Notes: generated by a model from the letters alone, not told the origin. 64,000 nucleotides of DNA from Xanthomonas sontii (GCF_040529055.1 NZ_CP132342.1:3780001-3844000); one strand, 5' to 3'; numbered from the stretch's first letter, positions 17,809 through 26,314 are shown. Made by a program: numbers and translations.

Positions 17809-19052
17809 GCGCGCCGCTGCCCACCCCGCAGACCTTGCGCACGCTGCTGGCGCACCCCGGCTTCGCCCTGGTGCTGGCCTACCGCATCCTGGCGATGCTG
17901 TCCTACCAGGTCGTCGCGGTCACGGTCGGCTGGCATATCTACGAGATCACCCGCGATCCGCCCTCGCTGGGCCTGATCGGGCTGGCCGAGATCCTGCCGT
18001 TCTTCTGCATCGCCCCGTTCGCCGGCTACCTGGTCGATCATCTGCCGCGCCGCTACCTCGGCATGCTCGCCAGCGTCGGCCTGGTCGCCACCGCCGCGGT
18101 CCTGCTGGCGGTGAGCCGCGGCTGGCTGGCGGCGCAGGGCGTGTGGCCGATCTACGCGGCGATCGCCCTGACCGGCGCCGCGCGTGCGTTTCTGTCGCCG
18201 GTGTACAACGCGCTGTTCGCCCGCGTCCTGCCGCGCGATGCCTATGCGCGCGGCGCCAGCGTCGGCAGCGTCGCGTTCCAGGCCGGCATGGTGATCGGCC
18301 CGGCGCTGGGCGGCCTGCTGGTCGGCTGGGGCGGCAAGAGCCTGGCCTACGGCACCGCCATCAGCGCCTCCAGCGCGGCGCTGCTGGCGCTGTGGCTGCT
18401 GCGCGTGTCCGAGCCGGTGCACGAAGGCCCGCGCGCACCGATCTTCCGCAGCATCGCCGAAGGTGCCCAGTTCGTGTTCTCCAACCAGATCATGCTCGGT
18501 GCGATGGCCCTGGACATGTTCTCGGTGCTGCTGGGCGGCGCGGTGTCGATGCTGCCGGCCTTCATCCACGACATCCTGCATTACGGCCCCGAGGGCCTGG
18601 GCATCCTGCGCGGCGCGCCGGCGCTGGGCTCGATCCTGGTCGGCGTGTGGCTGGCACGGCACCCGCTGCAGCGCAATGCCGGGCGCGTGCTGCTGCTGGC
18701 GGTGGCCGGCTTCGGCCTGTGCACCATCGCCTTCGGGTTGTCGCGGCACTTCTGGCTGTCGGCGGCGATCCTGCTCGCCTATGGCATGTGCGACGGCGTC
18801 TCGGTGATCGTGCGTTCGACCATCCTGCAACTGGCGACACCGGACGCGATGCGCGGCCGCGTCTCCTCGATCAACGGCATCTTCATCGGCTCGTCGAACG
18901 AACTGGGTGCGTTCTACGACGGTGTCATGGCGCGGCTGATCGGGTTGGTGCCCGCCGTGGTACTTGGCGGCTGCGTGACCCTGGGCGTGGTCGGCGTCAC
19001 CAGCTGGAAAGCGCCCAAGCTGCGCAACCTGGATCTGCGCGACCTGCAATAG
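17805..19052 (+). CDS. MFS transporter, EntS-like exporter family
   Basis: A 415-residue major facilitator protein with about 12 hydrophobic segments. The N-terminal half has SYQVVAVTVGWHIYEITRDP and the conserved loop GYLVDHLPRRYLGM. The second half contains GLGILRGAPALGSILVGVWL and DAMRGRVSSINGIFIGSSNE. This pattern is typical of the enterobactin exporter EntS/MFS_3 group. The substrate is unknown. The ATG overlaps the sufE stop by 4 bases, so the two are co-translated. A link to iron or sulfur metabolism is suggested only by this neighbour. Confidence 0.88.
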   Translation: MSAPLPTPQTLRTLLAHPGFALVLAYRILAMLSYQVVAVTVGWHIYEITRDPPSLGLIGLAEILPFFCIAPFAGYLVDHLPRRYLGMLASVGLVATAAVLLAVSRGWLAAQGVWPIYAAIALTGAARAFLSPVYNALFARVLPRDAYARGASVGSVAFQAGMVIGPALGGLLVGWGGKSLAYGTAISASSAALLALWLLRVSEPVHEGPRAPIFRSIAEGAQFVFSNQIMLGAMALDMFSVLLGGAVSMLPAFIHDILHYGPEGLGILRGAPALGSILVGVWLARHPLQRNAGRVLLLAVAGFGLCTIAFGLSRHFWLSAAILLAYGMCDGVSVIVRSTILQLATPDAMRGRVSSINGIFIGSSNELGAFYDGVMARLIGLVPAVVLGGCVTLGVVGVTSWKAPKLRNLDLRDLQ

Positions 19053-19175
19053 GCCTGGCTGACGGCGCGCGTGGGTCGGACGCGAGACAGCCCGGCCCGG
19101 TCGTGCATCACGCACCCTGGCGCCGGCGCGTGCGCACCGCGCCAGTCATCCTTCCATTCGCCACAACGACCGCGC

Positions 19176-20288
19176 TCAGCGCGCGGCCGCCACCGCGCGC
19201 GCCTGCGCCTCGTCGTCGGCCCAGGCATGCGCGCAATCCGGCACGCCGGCCGGCTGCACCAGGCCGCCCTGCCCCGCCAGGAACCGGCAGGTGGCGGCGA
19301 ACACCGCCGGCACGGCGTGCGAGCGGATCGGCGAGGCCAGCACGTGATTGTCCGCCCCAGGAAAATCCACTGCCTGGCGCAAGGCCGGTGGCGTTCCCAA
19401 CTGCTTGAACATCGCCTGCAGCGCCGCCACCGACACCGTGCGGTCCTGGTGCTGCGGGTCGCGGTAGTAGTAGCCGAGGAACACCGGCACATGGATGCGC
19501 GCATAGGTCGCCGGCCGCATGCCGCCGCGGGTCAGCGCCGCCAGCGCGCGGTAGCCGTCCAGGTGCGTGGCGTCGGCCCAGTAGGCACTGTCGACCGGAT
19601 AGCGCAGGATCGGATCGCCACCGTTGTGCGTCCACGCCAGCAACTGCGCGCCCCACGGCCACAACATCGGCTGCAGCTGATCGCCGTACTCGCGCACCAG
19701 CGGCGACCACAGCACCAGCGCCTGCACTTGGCGCGGATTCGCCGCCACCGCCTGCGTCGCCAGCGCACCGCCCATCGAATTGCCGATCACCACCACCCGG
19801 TCGCCCAGCACCCGGGTCACCGCCAGCGCCTCGGCCGCACCCGCGAGCAGGCGGCCGGCATCGACGCCGCGCAGCGCATCGGCCGCGACCAGGCCGTGCC
19901 CGGGCAGGCGCGGCAGATACAGATTGCAGCCGAAGCTGCGCGCCAGCCGCACGTGGGTGGGCGCGCCCTCGCCCTGGCTGGCGGTGAAGCCATGCAGATA
20001 GACCATGGCGCACGCGCGTCGCCCGGGATGCGCCGGATCGGCCCAGACGATCCGCGCCTGGTTGTCCGGGCGCAGCCCCGGCGTGGCACGTTCGCGCGCA
20101 TCGATCCAGGCCTGCAGCGCCAGCGGATCCTGCGGCACCGCCGGCGCCGCCACCTGCGGCAAGGCCACGCTGACCCGCGGCCCCAGCGCAACGACCGCCA
20201 GCAGTGACAGGGCGATCAGGATCGGCCAGCGCCAGCGACGACGGGGTTTGCGCGCACCCGATCCGGCCACGTCGGCATGACCGTTCAA
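19176..20288 (-). CDS. Membrane-anchored alpha/beta hydrolase
   Basis: A 370-residue alpha/beta hydrolase. The start is a TTG at 20288 with GGAG 9 bases upstream, giving a basic N-terminus (KPRRRWRWP) and one membrane segment PILIALSLLAVVAL. The oxyanion region is YLHGFTASQGEGAPT, and the nucleophile elbow is VVIGNSMGGALATQ (Ser about 170). The acid and His residues are probably near VFLGYYYRDPQ and FPGADNHVLASP. It is probably an inner-membrane-anchored esterase or lysophospholipase-like enzyme facing the periplasm. The substrate is unknown. The promoter probably lies in the AT-rich DNA just upstream. Confidence 0.8.
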   Translation of the reverse strand: MNGHADVAGSGARKPRRRWRWPILIALSLLAVVALGPRVSVALPQVAAPAVPQDPLALQAWIDARERATPGLRPDNQARIVWADPAHPGRRACAMVYLHGFTASQGEGAPTHVRLARSFGCNLYLPRLPGHGLVAADALRGVDAGRLLAGAAEALAVTRVLGDRVVVIGNSMGGALATQAVAANPRQVQALVLWSPLVREYGDQLQPMLWPWGAQLLAWTHNGGDPILRYPVDSAYWADATHLDGYRALAALTRGGMRPATYARIHVPVFLGYYYRDPQHQDRTVSVAALQAMFKQLGTPPALRQAVDFPGADNHVLASPIRSHAVPAVFAATCRFLAGQGGLVQPAGVPDCAHAWADDEAQARAVAAAR

Positions 20289-20841
20289 GCGCGACGCTCC
20301 GTTATCGAACTGAGCGAGGATACATAATGGAAATAATTTTCAAGCAGTGACATTGATTGTCGGCGTCGACATGGCGATATACCACAGTCGCCATTATGCG
20401 ACACCGTCATGACAGGCGCATTTAAAGCCTCTCCAAAGCCACGCACGGCACTGAAATTAGGATCACAAGCGAATGATTTTCATGGATTATTTTCCAACAA
20501 TCCAGCACCGGAAGAACGCATTCTGCAGACAAGATGGAAAGTCCGCAAACACAGAAAGGAAGACGAAAGAAGCCTCCGAAATTATCTCCTCCGAATTAAG
20601 TGTCACCACACTTCTGAAAAATGGACGCGCATCGAAACGCGCGGCCCCCATATGAAACACGGATGGAATCAGCCGAATGGAACATTCGCTTTTCCGTGAC
20701 GCGGCAGTGGACGCCCGAAGCCAGGCATGGCCGGGGGACGGTACGACTGACAACACCACTTTCGACTCGGGCGCGGACTTGCATCGCACTAGGCACCGAC
20801 GCCGCCGACCCGGCAGACAACCACCGATTGAAGTTCTCCAC
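20289..20841. other. AT-rich intergenic patch without a convincing gene
   Basis: From about 20310 to 20690 the sequence is much richer in A and T than the rest of the window (for example CATAATGGAAATAATTTTC). A 96-codon frame at 20409-20699 exists but has no recognisable domain and lacks the local codon bias. The segment next to 20300-20345 may hold the promoter of the minus-strand hydrolase: a TTGAAA and a TATGTATCC lie there, with poor spacing. Foreign origin or silenced DNA is possible. Confidence 0.55.
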
Positions 20842-21228
20842 ATGAAAGTCTTTGGGTTACCGGGCATGGGCATGGCGTTGGCATTCGCCATTGCCGTGCC
20901 AGGATCGTTGCAGGCGAATCCAGCCTCTTCCCGCGCAGATGGAGAACAGGCGATCGCGTATGTGCTGAAGAACGACCTCGTCCTGTCGAGGCTCTTCGGT
21001 AGCTGCCCCGCATTGAAATTTGCCCGCACCGGCGTCGAAGGGAACAATGCTTTTCTGATCGAAGGCAACTGCGACATCAAGAACAACCCAGAGGAAGATG
21101 CGGACTGCCCCGCCTATCACATCCATGCACTGGGGACGATGGACACGCCGTCGCATTGGACGGTACGTCGCCTGGACCTGACCTTGGCGTGCTCCAGCGA
21201 AGAAGCGCCGAAGACGCAGCGGATGTAG
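20842..21228 (+). CDS. Small secreted protein of unknown function
   Basis: A 128-residue protein starting MKVFGLPGMGMALAFAIAVP, with signal cleavage probably after LQA-N. The mature region has four cysteines (GSCPAL, GNCDIK, ADCPAY, LACSSE), suggesting two disulfides in the periplasm or outside. VKRL-like catalytic motifs are absent, and I do not recognise the family. The ATG is the first that opens the signal peptide. The longer frame from 20677 runs through AT-rich DNA. Its neighbours are the AT-rich patch and a possible 41-codon ORF. Confidence 0.65.
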   Translation: MKVFGLPGMGMALAFAIAVPGSLQANPASSRADGEQAIAYVLKNDLVLSRLFGSCPALKFARTGVEGNNAFLIEGNCDIKNNPEEDADCPAYHIHALGTMDTPSHWTVRRLDLTLACSSEEAPKTQRM

Positions 21229-21290
21229 AACCGCCGCGTAGGCGCTTGCGGCGTCGGTGCAGGCGCAGTGGCGAAAATCCGACCTCAGAG

Positions 21291-21416
21291 ATGATCACCA
21301 CGATCACCACCAATTCGGGCCTGAATCCGTCCGATCAGTGGTCATCGTTGAGCAGCGACCAGCGCAACGCGTTCATCACCGCTTACGGGCACCGCGAAGG
21401 CTGGCACGGCAACTAA
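21291..21416 (+). CDS. Possible 41-residue protein
   Basis: An ATG-started frame MITTITTNSGLNPSDQWSSL... ending YGHREGWHGN, followed by a strong stem-loop and then a secreted protein gene. It is hydrophilic with no signal peptide. The Ser/Thr/Asn-rich composition differs from the shadow frames nearby, which argues weakly for a real gene or for the remnant of one. The ribosome site is poor. Confidence 0.3.
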   Translation: MITTITTNSGLNPSDQWSSLSSDQRNAFITAYGHREGWHGN

Positions 21417-21423
21417 CTCCCCC

Positions 21424-21459
21424 CGTGGCGAGGACGGGAGCGCTCCCATCCTCGCCACG
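21424..21459. other. Strong stem-loop between two small genes
   Basis: CGTGGCGAGGA pairs with TCCTCGCCACG, one C/A mismatch follows, then GGGAGCGCTCCC forms the tip. There is no T run, so it is not a standard intrinsic terminator. It may be an mRNA-stabilising element or a DNA-binding palindrome ahead of the gene at 21484. Confidence 0.6.
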
Positions 21460-21483
21460 CACCATCCGTCACGGAGATTTCTC

Positions 21484-22158
21484 ATGGCATCCCGGTTCTT
21501 CCCGCTGTTCGGCCTGCTCGCGCTGTGCATGGCCTACTCGCAGGCCCATGCCGCCGGCGGCGATGCGGCGGCCTGCACGCACGCGCTGCATCAGGCCTTT
21601 GCAGGCTCCAGCAGCGCGGCCACCCTGCCCACGCCGTGCGCGCGTCTCGGACCAGTCGCACTCGGCATGCGCAAACAACAGGTGCTGGCCGCACTGGGCC
21701 AGCCGGACATCACCCGCAGCGATGCGGCACATGCGGACACGCTCAGTGTGGTGTATCTGTACCCGCGCGGGCTCAATGCGCTGCTGGCGCAACAACCGCG
21801 GCCGGCGACCGCTCTCCGCTACAGCCAGTTGGCGGTGCGCTTTCGCAACGACCGGGTCACCAATCTGATCGCCTTCGCCACTCCAGACGCCCCGTTGCCG
21901 TTCGAGTTGCTCGGCCAGCCGACCGGTACGCCCGTCGATCGGGTCTTGCAGGCCATCGGCGGGCAGCCGCAATGGAACGCCAGCCGCGACTACGTGCAGT
22001 TCGCCGCGATGCCACTGGGCCTGGAGGTCGATCCGGAGACGTCGGCGATCGTCGGGCTGGACCTTGCAGCCACCAAGCAGGACCTGGACAGTTTCGCCCT
22101 GCCCGGCGTGCAACTGCGCAAGGACGCGCAAAGCGGCCTGATCAACGGCGTGCGCTGA
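21484..22158 (+). CDS. Secreted protein of unknown function
   Basis: A 224-residue protein with a signal peptide (MASRFFPLFGLLALCMAYSQ, cleavage near AHA-A). CGGAG lies 8 bases before the ATG. After a cysteine pair (AACTHAL, TPCARL) come segments typical of small-protein-A/BamE-like outer-surface folds: LGPVALGMRKQQVLAALGQP and VRFRNDRVTNLIAF, a helix then strand order that resembles DUF-type BamE-like modules. A second similar unit, GQPTGTPVDRVLQAIGGQPQ, follows, so the protein may hold two repeats of that module. No lipobox cysteine is evident. Function is unknown. Confidence 0.7.
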   Translation: MASRFFPLFGLLALCMAYSQAHAAGGDAAACTHALHQAFAGSSSAATLPTPCARLGPVALGMRKQQVLAALGQPDITRSDAAHADTLSVVYLYPRGLNALLAQQPRPATALRYSQLAVRFRNDRVTNLIAFATPDAPLPFELLGQPTGTPVDRVLQAIGGQPQWNASRDYVQFAAMPLGLEVDPETSAIVGLDLAATKQDLDSFALPGVQLRKDAQSGLINGVR

Positions 22159-22351
22159 AGGGCGCCGTCGTCCATGCCGGCATAGGCCCGCCTCCCAGCG
22201 GAAGTCTGCCCACTCGGCCGCGAACGGCCGCGGCGGCTGGACAGGCGCTCGGCTGCGCATCGCGCATCGATGGGCGGTCGTGCAGCAAGAGTGGCACCAC
22301 CGCTACTCGCGGCAGCAGACGGCAGGCGCTTCGCCCTGACGAGGGGGCCGA

Positions 22352-22381
22352 AAACGCAAAGCCCCGCGCGAGCGGGGCCTT
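22352..22381 (-). terminator. Intrinsic terminator of dksA
   Basis: On the minus strand GCCCCGC, loop TCGC, GCGGGGC is followed by TTTGCGTTTT. It lies 28-57 bases after the dksA stop. Confidence 0.75.
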
Positions 22382-22408
22382 GCCTTGACACGCCGGGGCG
22401 GCGCGGAC

Positions 22409-23548
22409 TCAGTCGCCCTGCTGCTTCTGCAGATGTTCCCAACGCTCCTGCGCGTCGATGGTGCGCTCGGCGGTCAGACGCGCTTCCAGGCGCTCCAGGC
22501 CGATTTCCTCGCCCGTGTCCACGCAGTAGCCGTAGTCGCCGGCGTCCAGACGCTTGAGGGTGCTGTCGATCTTGCCGATCAGCTTGCGGTAGCGGTCGCG
22601 GGTCCGCAGTTCCAGCGAGTTCTCGGTCTCGCGGGTCGCGCGCTCGGCCTCGTCGCCGATGTCGCGGACCTCGTCGCGCAGGTTCTCGATGGTCTGCTTG
22701 GATTCCTCGACCAGGTCGGCGCGCCAGGTGAGCAGGCGCTGGCGGAAGTACTCCTGCTGCAGCGCGCTCATGTACTCCTCGTCCGCCGCCGGCTTGTAGC
22801 CCTTGGGCAGGATCGGGCGGCCGGTGGCCTCGTCGGTCTTGTACTCGACCACCTTGTACTTGGCCGGCTTGGCCGGGGTGTTGGACTTGGCGGTCACGGC
22901 CACGGCGACCTTGCCGGTGGGCTTGGCGACCGGCGCCTTCGGGGTGGATTCGGACTTGGTGGGGGTTTTCGCGGAGGATTTCGAAACGGACACGGGATTC
23001 TTTTGTGGCGGGGTCGACGGCGCGGCGGACTTGGCGGCAACGGGCTTGGAGGCCGGTGCTGCGGCAGGCGCGGCGGGCTTGACCGGGACAGGCTTGGCCG
23101 CAGCCGGCTTGGGCGCCGACTTCGGTACGGAGGTGGTCACCGCAGGTGCGGCAGAGGCGGTGGCCGGTTTGGATTTGGCGGGAGCGGCCGCGGGCTTGGC
23201 GACCTTGGCGCCAGGCTTGGCCGCCGGTGCCTTCGCTGCCGGCTTGGCGGCGGGCGCTGGCTTGGCGGCGGCCTTGGCCGGTGCGACCGGCTTGGCAGGC
23301 GCCTTCTTGGCCGGGGCCTTCTTGGCAGGAGCGGACTTGGCCGGCGACGCAGCGACCGGCTTGGCCGCCGGCTTCTTGGCCACGGCCTTGCTGGCCGACT
23401 TGGCCGGCGCGGCCTTGGCTGCCGACTTCGCAGGCGCGGCTTTCTTCAGCGGTTTGCTGGCGGCGGACACCGTCGCTTTCTTGGCGACGGGCTTGGCAGG
23501 CTTCTTGGCGGCCTGGACGGCCTTCTTTGCAGTTTTTTTAGCAGCCAC
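22409..23548 (-). CDS. dksA: DksA-type RNA polymerase-binding factor with long Ala/Lys/Pro tail
   Basis: A 379-residue protein. Residues 1 to about 225 are almost only Ala, Lys, Pro, Val and Ser in KPAA-like repeats, as in histone H1-like AlgP proteins. From about 240 it is a DksA: a coiled coil with the tip motif DIGDEA (DxxDxA), SLELRTRDRYRKLIGKI, then the globular domain DYGYCVDTGEEIGLERLEAR. DksA binds the RNA polymerase secondary channel with ppGpp. Only one of the four zinc cysteines is present (positions C-T-T-A), so it should fold without zinc, like other Cys-poor DksA proteins. The lysine-rich tail may bind nucleic acid. It is followed by its own terminator. Confidence 0.9.
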   Translation of the reverse strand: MAAKKTAKKAVQAAKKPAKPVAKKATVSAASKPLKKAAPAKSAAKAAPAKSASKAVAKKPAAKPVAASPAKSAPAKKAPAKKAPAKPVAPAKAAAKPAPAAKPAAKAPAAKPGAKVAKPAAAPAKSKPATASAAPAVTTSVPKSAPKPAAAKPVPVKPAAPAAAPASKPVAAKSAAPSTPPQKNPVSVSKSSAKTPTKSESTPKAPVAKPTGKVAVAVTAKSNTPAKPAKYKVVEYKTDEATGRPILPKGYKPAADEEYMSALQQEYFRQRLLTWRADLVEESKQTIENLRDEVRDIGDEAERATRETENSLELRTRDRYRKLIGKIDSTLKRLDAGDYGYCVDTGEEIGLERLEARLTAERTIDAQERWEHLQKQQGD

Positions 23549-23680
23549 GAACGCTCTTCCTTGGTCTTCCCGGGGCCCGGGAAAGCGGGCCTTTATAGCC
23601 TACCCTACCCCCCGCGGCAACAACGCGGCGTATACGCCGAGCGACCCGCCTAGTCCAGCACAGTGGCATATCATGGTGAT

Positions 23681-23935
23681 GTGATCGCCCGCGCTCTCAT
23701 CGCCCTGCTGCGCCTGTACCAGCGCTTCATCAGCCCGCTGCTGGGACCGCGCTGTCGTTTCGTGCCCAGTTGCTCGGCGTATGCGGTGACCGCCATCGCC
23801 CGTTTCGGCGCATTGCGCGGCGGCTGGATGGCCGCCCGCCGCGTCGGCCGCTGCCACCCCTTCCATCCTGGCGGGTTCGACCCGGTGCCCGACCCCACGG
23901 CGCCGCCACCCTGCCGCTGCCAAGGAAAACACTGA
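23681..23935 (+). CDS. yidD: Membrane protein insertion efficiency factor
   Basis: An 84-residue YidD. The family signature is [20 protein letters not shown] followed by [18 protein letters not shown] and [17 protein letters not shown]. It is thought to help YidC insert inner-membrane proteins. I use the GTG at 23681, since homologues begin just before this motif. A longer GTG-started form from 23663 is possible. Its TGA overlaps the dihydroorotase ATG (TGATG), which is unusual since yidD is more often found with rpmH and yidC. Confidence 0.88.
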   Translation: MIARALIALLRLYQRFISPLLGPRCRFVPSCSAYAVTAIARFGALRGGWMAARRVGRCHPFHPGGFDPVPDPTAPPPCRCQGKH

Positions 23936-25269
23936 TGTCCGCTTCCACACTGATCGTCAACGCGCGCCTGGTCAACGAAGGCCGCGAAACCCAGGGCGAC
24001 CTGCGCATCGCCGACGGCCGCATCGCCGCGATCGCCCCGCAGCTGGCCGCGCGCGAGGGCGAGACCGTGGTCGATGCCGCCGGGCGCTGGCTGCTGCCCG
24101 GCATGATCGACGACCAGGTGCACTTCCGCGAACCCGGCCTGACCCACAAGGGCGACATCGCCACCGAATCGGCGGCGGCGGTGGCTGGCGGCCTGACCAG
24201 CTTCATGGACATGCCCAACACGAACCCGCCCACGCTCGACGCCGCCGCGCTGCAGGCCAAGTACGACGCCGCGCGTGGCCGTGCCTGGGGCAACTACGGC
24301 TTCTACCTGGGCGCCAGCAACGACAACCTGGCCGCGATCCAGACCCTGGACCCGAAGACCGCGCCCGGCATCAAGGTGTTCATGGGCGCCTCCACCGGCA
24401 ACATGCTGGTCGACAACCCGCAGACCCTGGACGCGATCTTCCGCGACGCGCCGACGCCGATCATCACCCACTGCGAAGACACCCCGACCATCGACGCGAC
24501 CCTGGCCGCGTTCAAGGAAAAGTATGGCGAGGCGCTGACCCCGGACATGCACCCGGACATCCGCTCGCGCGAGGCCTGCCTGAAGTCCTCGCAGCTGGCG
24601 GTGTCGCTGGCGAAGAAGCACGGCACCCGCCTGCACGTGCTGCACATCTCCACCGCCGACGAGCTGGCGCTGTTCACGCCTGGCCCGATCCAGGGCAAGC
24701 GCATCACCGCCGAGACCTGCATCCATTTCCTGCGCTTCGACCGCGCCGACTACGCCACGCTCGGCAACCTGATCAAGTGCAACCCGGCGATCAAGGACGC
24801 CAGCGACCGCGAGGCGCTGATCCGCGCGATCGCCGAGGACGTGATCGACGTGCTCGCCACCGACCACGCCCCGCACACCTGGGAAGAGAAGAGCAAGCCG
24901 TATGCGCAGGCGCCGTCGGGCCTGCCGCTGGTGCAGTACGCGCTGGTCGCGGCGCTGGAGCTGGTCCACGAGGGCCGGCTCAGCGTGGCCCAGGTGGTGC
25001 ACAAGTTCGCGCACGCGCCGGCGCTGCTGTTCGACGTGCGCGAACGCGGCTTCCTACGCGAGGGCTACCACGCCGACCTGGTGCTGATCGACGACACCGC
25101 GTTCACCGTGCGCCGCGAGGACGTGCTGTCCAAGTGCGGCTGGTCGCCGTTCGAAGGCCGCAGCTTCCGCTCCAAGATCGCCGCGACCTGGGTCAACGGC
25201 GTGCTGGCCTGGGACGGGACCCGCCTGGTCGGCAGCCCCAACGGGCAGCGCCTGGCGTTCGACCGCTGA
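23935..25269 (+). CDS. Dihydroorotase (class I type)
   Basis: A 444-residue amidohydrolase that interconverts carbamoyl aspartate and dihydroorotate in pyrimidine synthesis. The start has AAGGAAAAC upstream and overlaps the yidD stop. The conserved order is LLPGMIDDQVHFREPGLTHK, FMDMPNTNPPT, GIKVFMGASTG (carboxylated Lys), ITHCEDTP, LHVLHIST and VLATDHAPHT. The first metal site reads DQVH where the best-known enzymes have an HxH pair, so one ligand is Gln. This variant recurs in a subgroup of dihydroorotases. The stop overlaps the M23 gene start by one base. The pyrC/pyrX symbol is left open. Confidence 0.9.
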   Translation: MSASTLIVNARLVNEGRETQGDLRIADGRIAAIAPQLAAREGETVVDAAGRWLLPGMIDDQVHFREPGLTHKGDIATESAAAVAGGLTSFMDMPNTNPPTLDAAALQAKYDAARGRAWGNYGFYLGASNDNLAAIQTLDPKTAPGIKVFMGASTGNMLVDNPQTLDAIFRDAPTPIITHCEDTPTIDATLAAFKEKYGEALTPDMHPDIRSREACLKSSQLAVSLAKKHGTRLHVLHISTADELALFTPGPIQGKRITAETCIHFLRFDRADYATLGNLIKCNPAIKDASDREALIRAIAEDVIDVLATDHAPHTWEEKSKPYAQAPSGLPLVQYALVAALELVHEGRLSVAQVVHKFAHAPALLFDVRERGFLREGYHADLVLIDDTAFTVRREDVLSKCGWSPFEGRSFRSKIAATWVNGVLAWDGTRLVGSPNGQRLAFDR

Positions 25270-26132
25270 TGCGCGGCGCCCTGGTGGCCGGCGCCGCACT
25301 GGCGCTGGTCCTGCTGACCGCACCGCTCGCCCCGGCGCTGCACGCGCAGACGCCGGCCGCGGCCGGTGCCGAAGCGCGCAGCGTGTTCCCGCGCAGCGCC
25401 TCGCAGGGCGCGCTGGTGATCGGCAAGGTCGCGCCGGGCAGCCGCGTGCAGTACGCCGGACGCACCCTGCGGGTCAGCGACTACGGCAGCGTGGTGTTCG
25501 GCATCGGCCGCGACGAGCGCGGTCCGCTGCGCATCGCCGTGCAGCGTCCGGATGGCGGGACCGAGACGATCGAGATCGCGGTGACGCCGCGCGATTGGCC
25601 GCTGGAACAGGTCAACGGCGTGCCGCCGAAGACGGTGAACCCGCCGCCGGCGATCGCCGAGCGGATCAAGCGCGAACAGGCCCAGGTCACCGCCGCACGC
25701 GACCGCGACGACCCGCGCACCGATTTCGCCGCGCCCTTCATCTGGCCGGTGCAGGGCCGCATCAGCGGCCGCTTCGGCAACGCCCGGGTCTACAACGGCC
25801 AGCCCGGCGCCGGGCATTCCGGCATGGACATCGCCGTGCCCACCGGCACCCCGGTCAAGGCTCCGGCCGCCGGCGTGATCACCTTCGCGGCCCCCGACCT
25901 GTACCTCACCGGCGGCACCGTGCTGCTGGATCACGGCTATGGCGTCAGCTCCAACTTCCTGCACCTGTCGCGGATCGACGTCAAAGTCGGCGACCGCATC
26001 GCCCAGGGCCAGGTGATCGGCGCGGTCGGCGCCACGGGTCGTGCGACCGGGCCGCATCTGCATTGGGGGATGAATTGGTTCGATGTGCGCATCGATCCAC
26101 TGTTGGTGCTGGAGCGGACAAAGCAGCCGTAA
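25269..26132 (+). CDS. Secreted M23 (LytM-type) metallopeptidase
   Basis: A 287-residue protein with a signal peptide (MRGALVAGAALALVLLTAPL, cleavage near LHA-Q). An N-terminal beta domain (about 45-105; VYGRTLRVSDYG-like region GRTLRVSDYGSVVFGIGRDE) precedes the peptidase domain (about 155-280). Zinc and catalytic residues are present in GHSGMDIAVP (HxxxD) and GPHLHWGM (HxH), so it should be an active peptidoglycan endopeptidase. The ATG shares a base with the dihydroorotase stop (TGATG), giving three overlapping genes in a row from yidD. A repeat element follows. Confidence 0.9.
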   Translation: MRGALVAGAALALVLLTAPLAPALHAQTPAAAGAEARSVFPRSASQGALVIGKVAPGSRVQYAGRTLRVSDYGSVVFGIGRDERGPLRIAVQRPDGGTETIEIAVTPRDWPLEQVNGVPPKTVNPPPAIAERIKREQAQVTAARDRDDPRTDFAAPFIWPVQGRISGRFGNARVYNGQPGAGHSGMDIAVPTGTPVKAPAAGVITFAAPDLYLTGGTVLLDHGYGVSSNFLHLSRIDVKVGDRIAQGQVIGAVGATGRATGPHLHWGMNWFDVRIDPLLVLERTKQP

Positions 26133-26177
26133 AGCGCTGGTGGGTCAGGTGCGTTGGCGCGCGTGGCCGGGAGGCCG

Positions 26178-26285
26178 CACCCTCATCCCGCCCCCTCTCC
26201 CAATGGGAGAGGGGCAAGCGCTCTCCCTTCTCCCCTCGGGAGAAGGTGCCCCGAAGGGGCGGATGAGGGTACGGGCGCAGCCTCG
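26178..26285. repeat. CCCTCTCCC-type composite palindromic repeat, copy 3
   Basis: Here the two halves are joined in the opposite order: CCCCCTCTCCCAATGGGAGA first, then CTTCTCCCCTCGGGAGAAG, GCCCCGAAGGGGC and GGATGAGGGTACGGGCGCAG. It lies between convergent genes (M23 peptidase and the YiiX-like gene). Confidence 0.8.
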
Positions 26286-26314
26286 CTGCACTGCGCTGGC
26301 GCGCAGCCTTTCCG

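Noticed and set aside
20409..20699. A 96-codon ORF in the AT-rich patch
   Set aside because: No recognisable domain, poor ribosome site, and codon use unlike neighbouring genes. It may be a remnant but cannot be supported as a gene.
20289..22158. Genomic island with integrase or attachment sites
   Set aside because: No integrase, transposase, tRNA-end duplication or phage gene was found; only base composition is odd.
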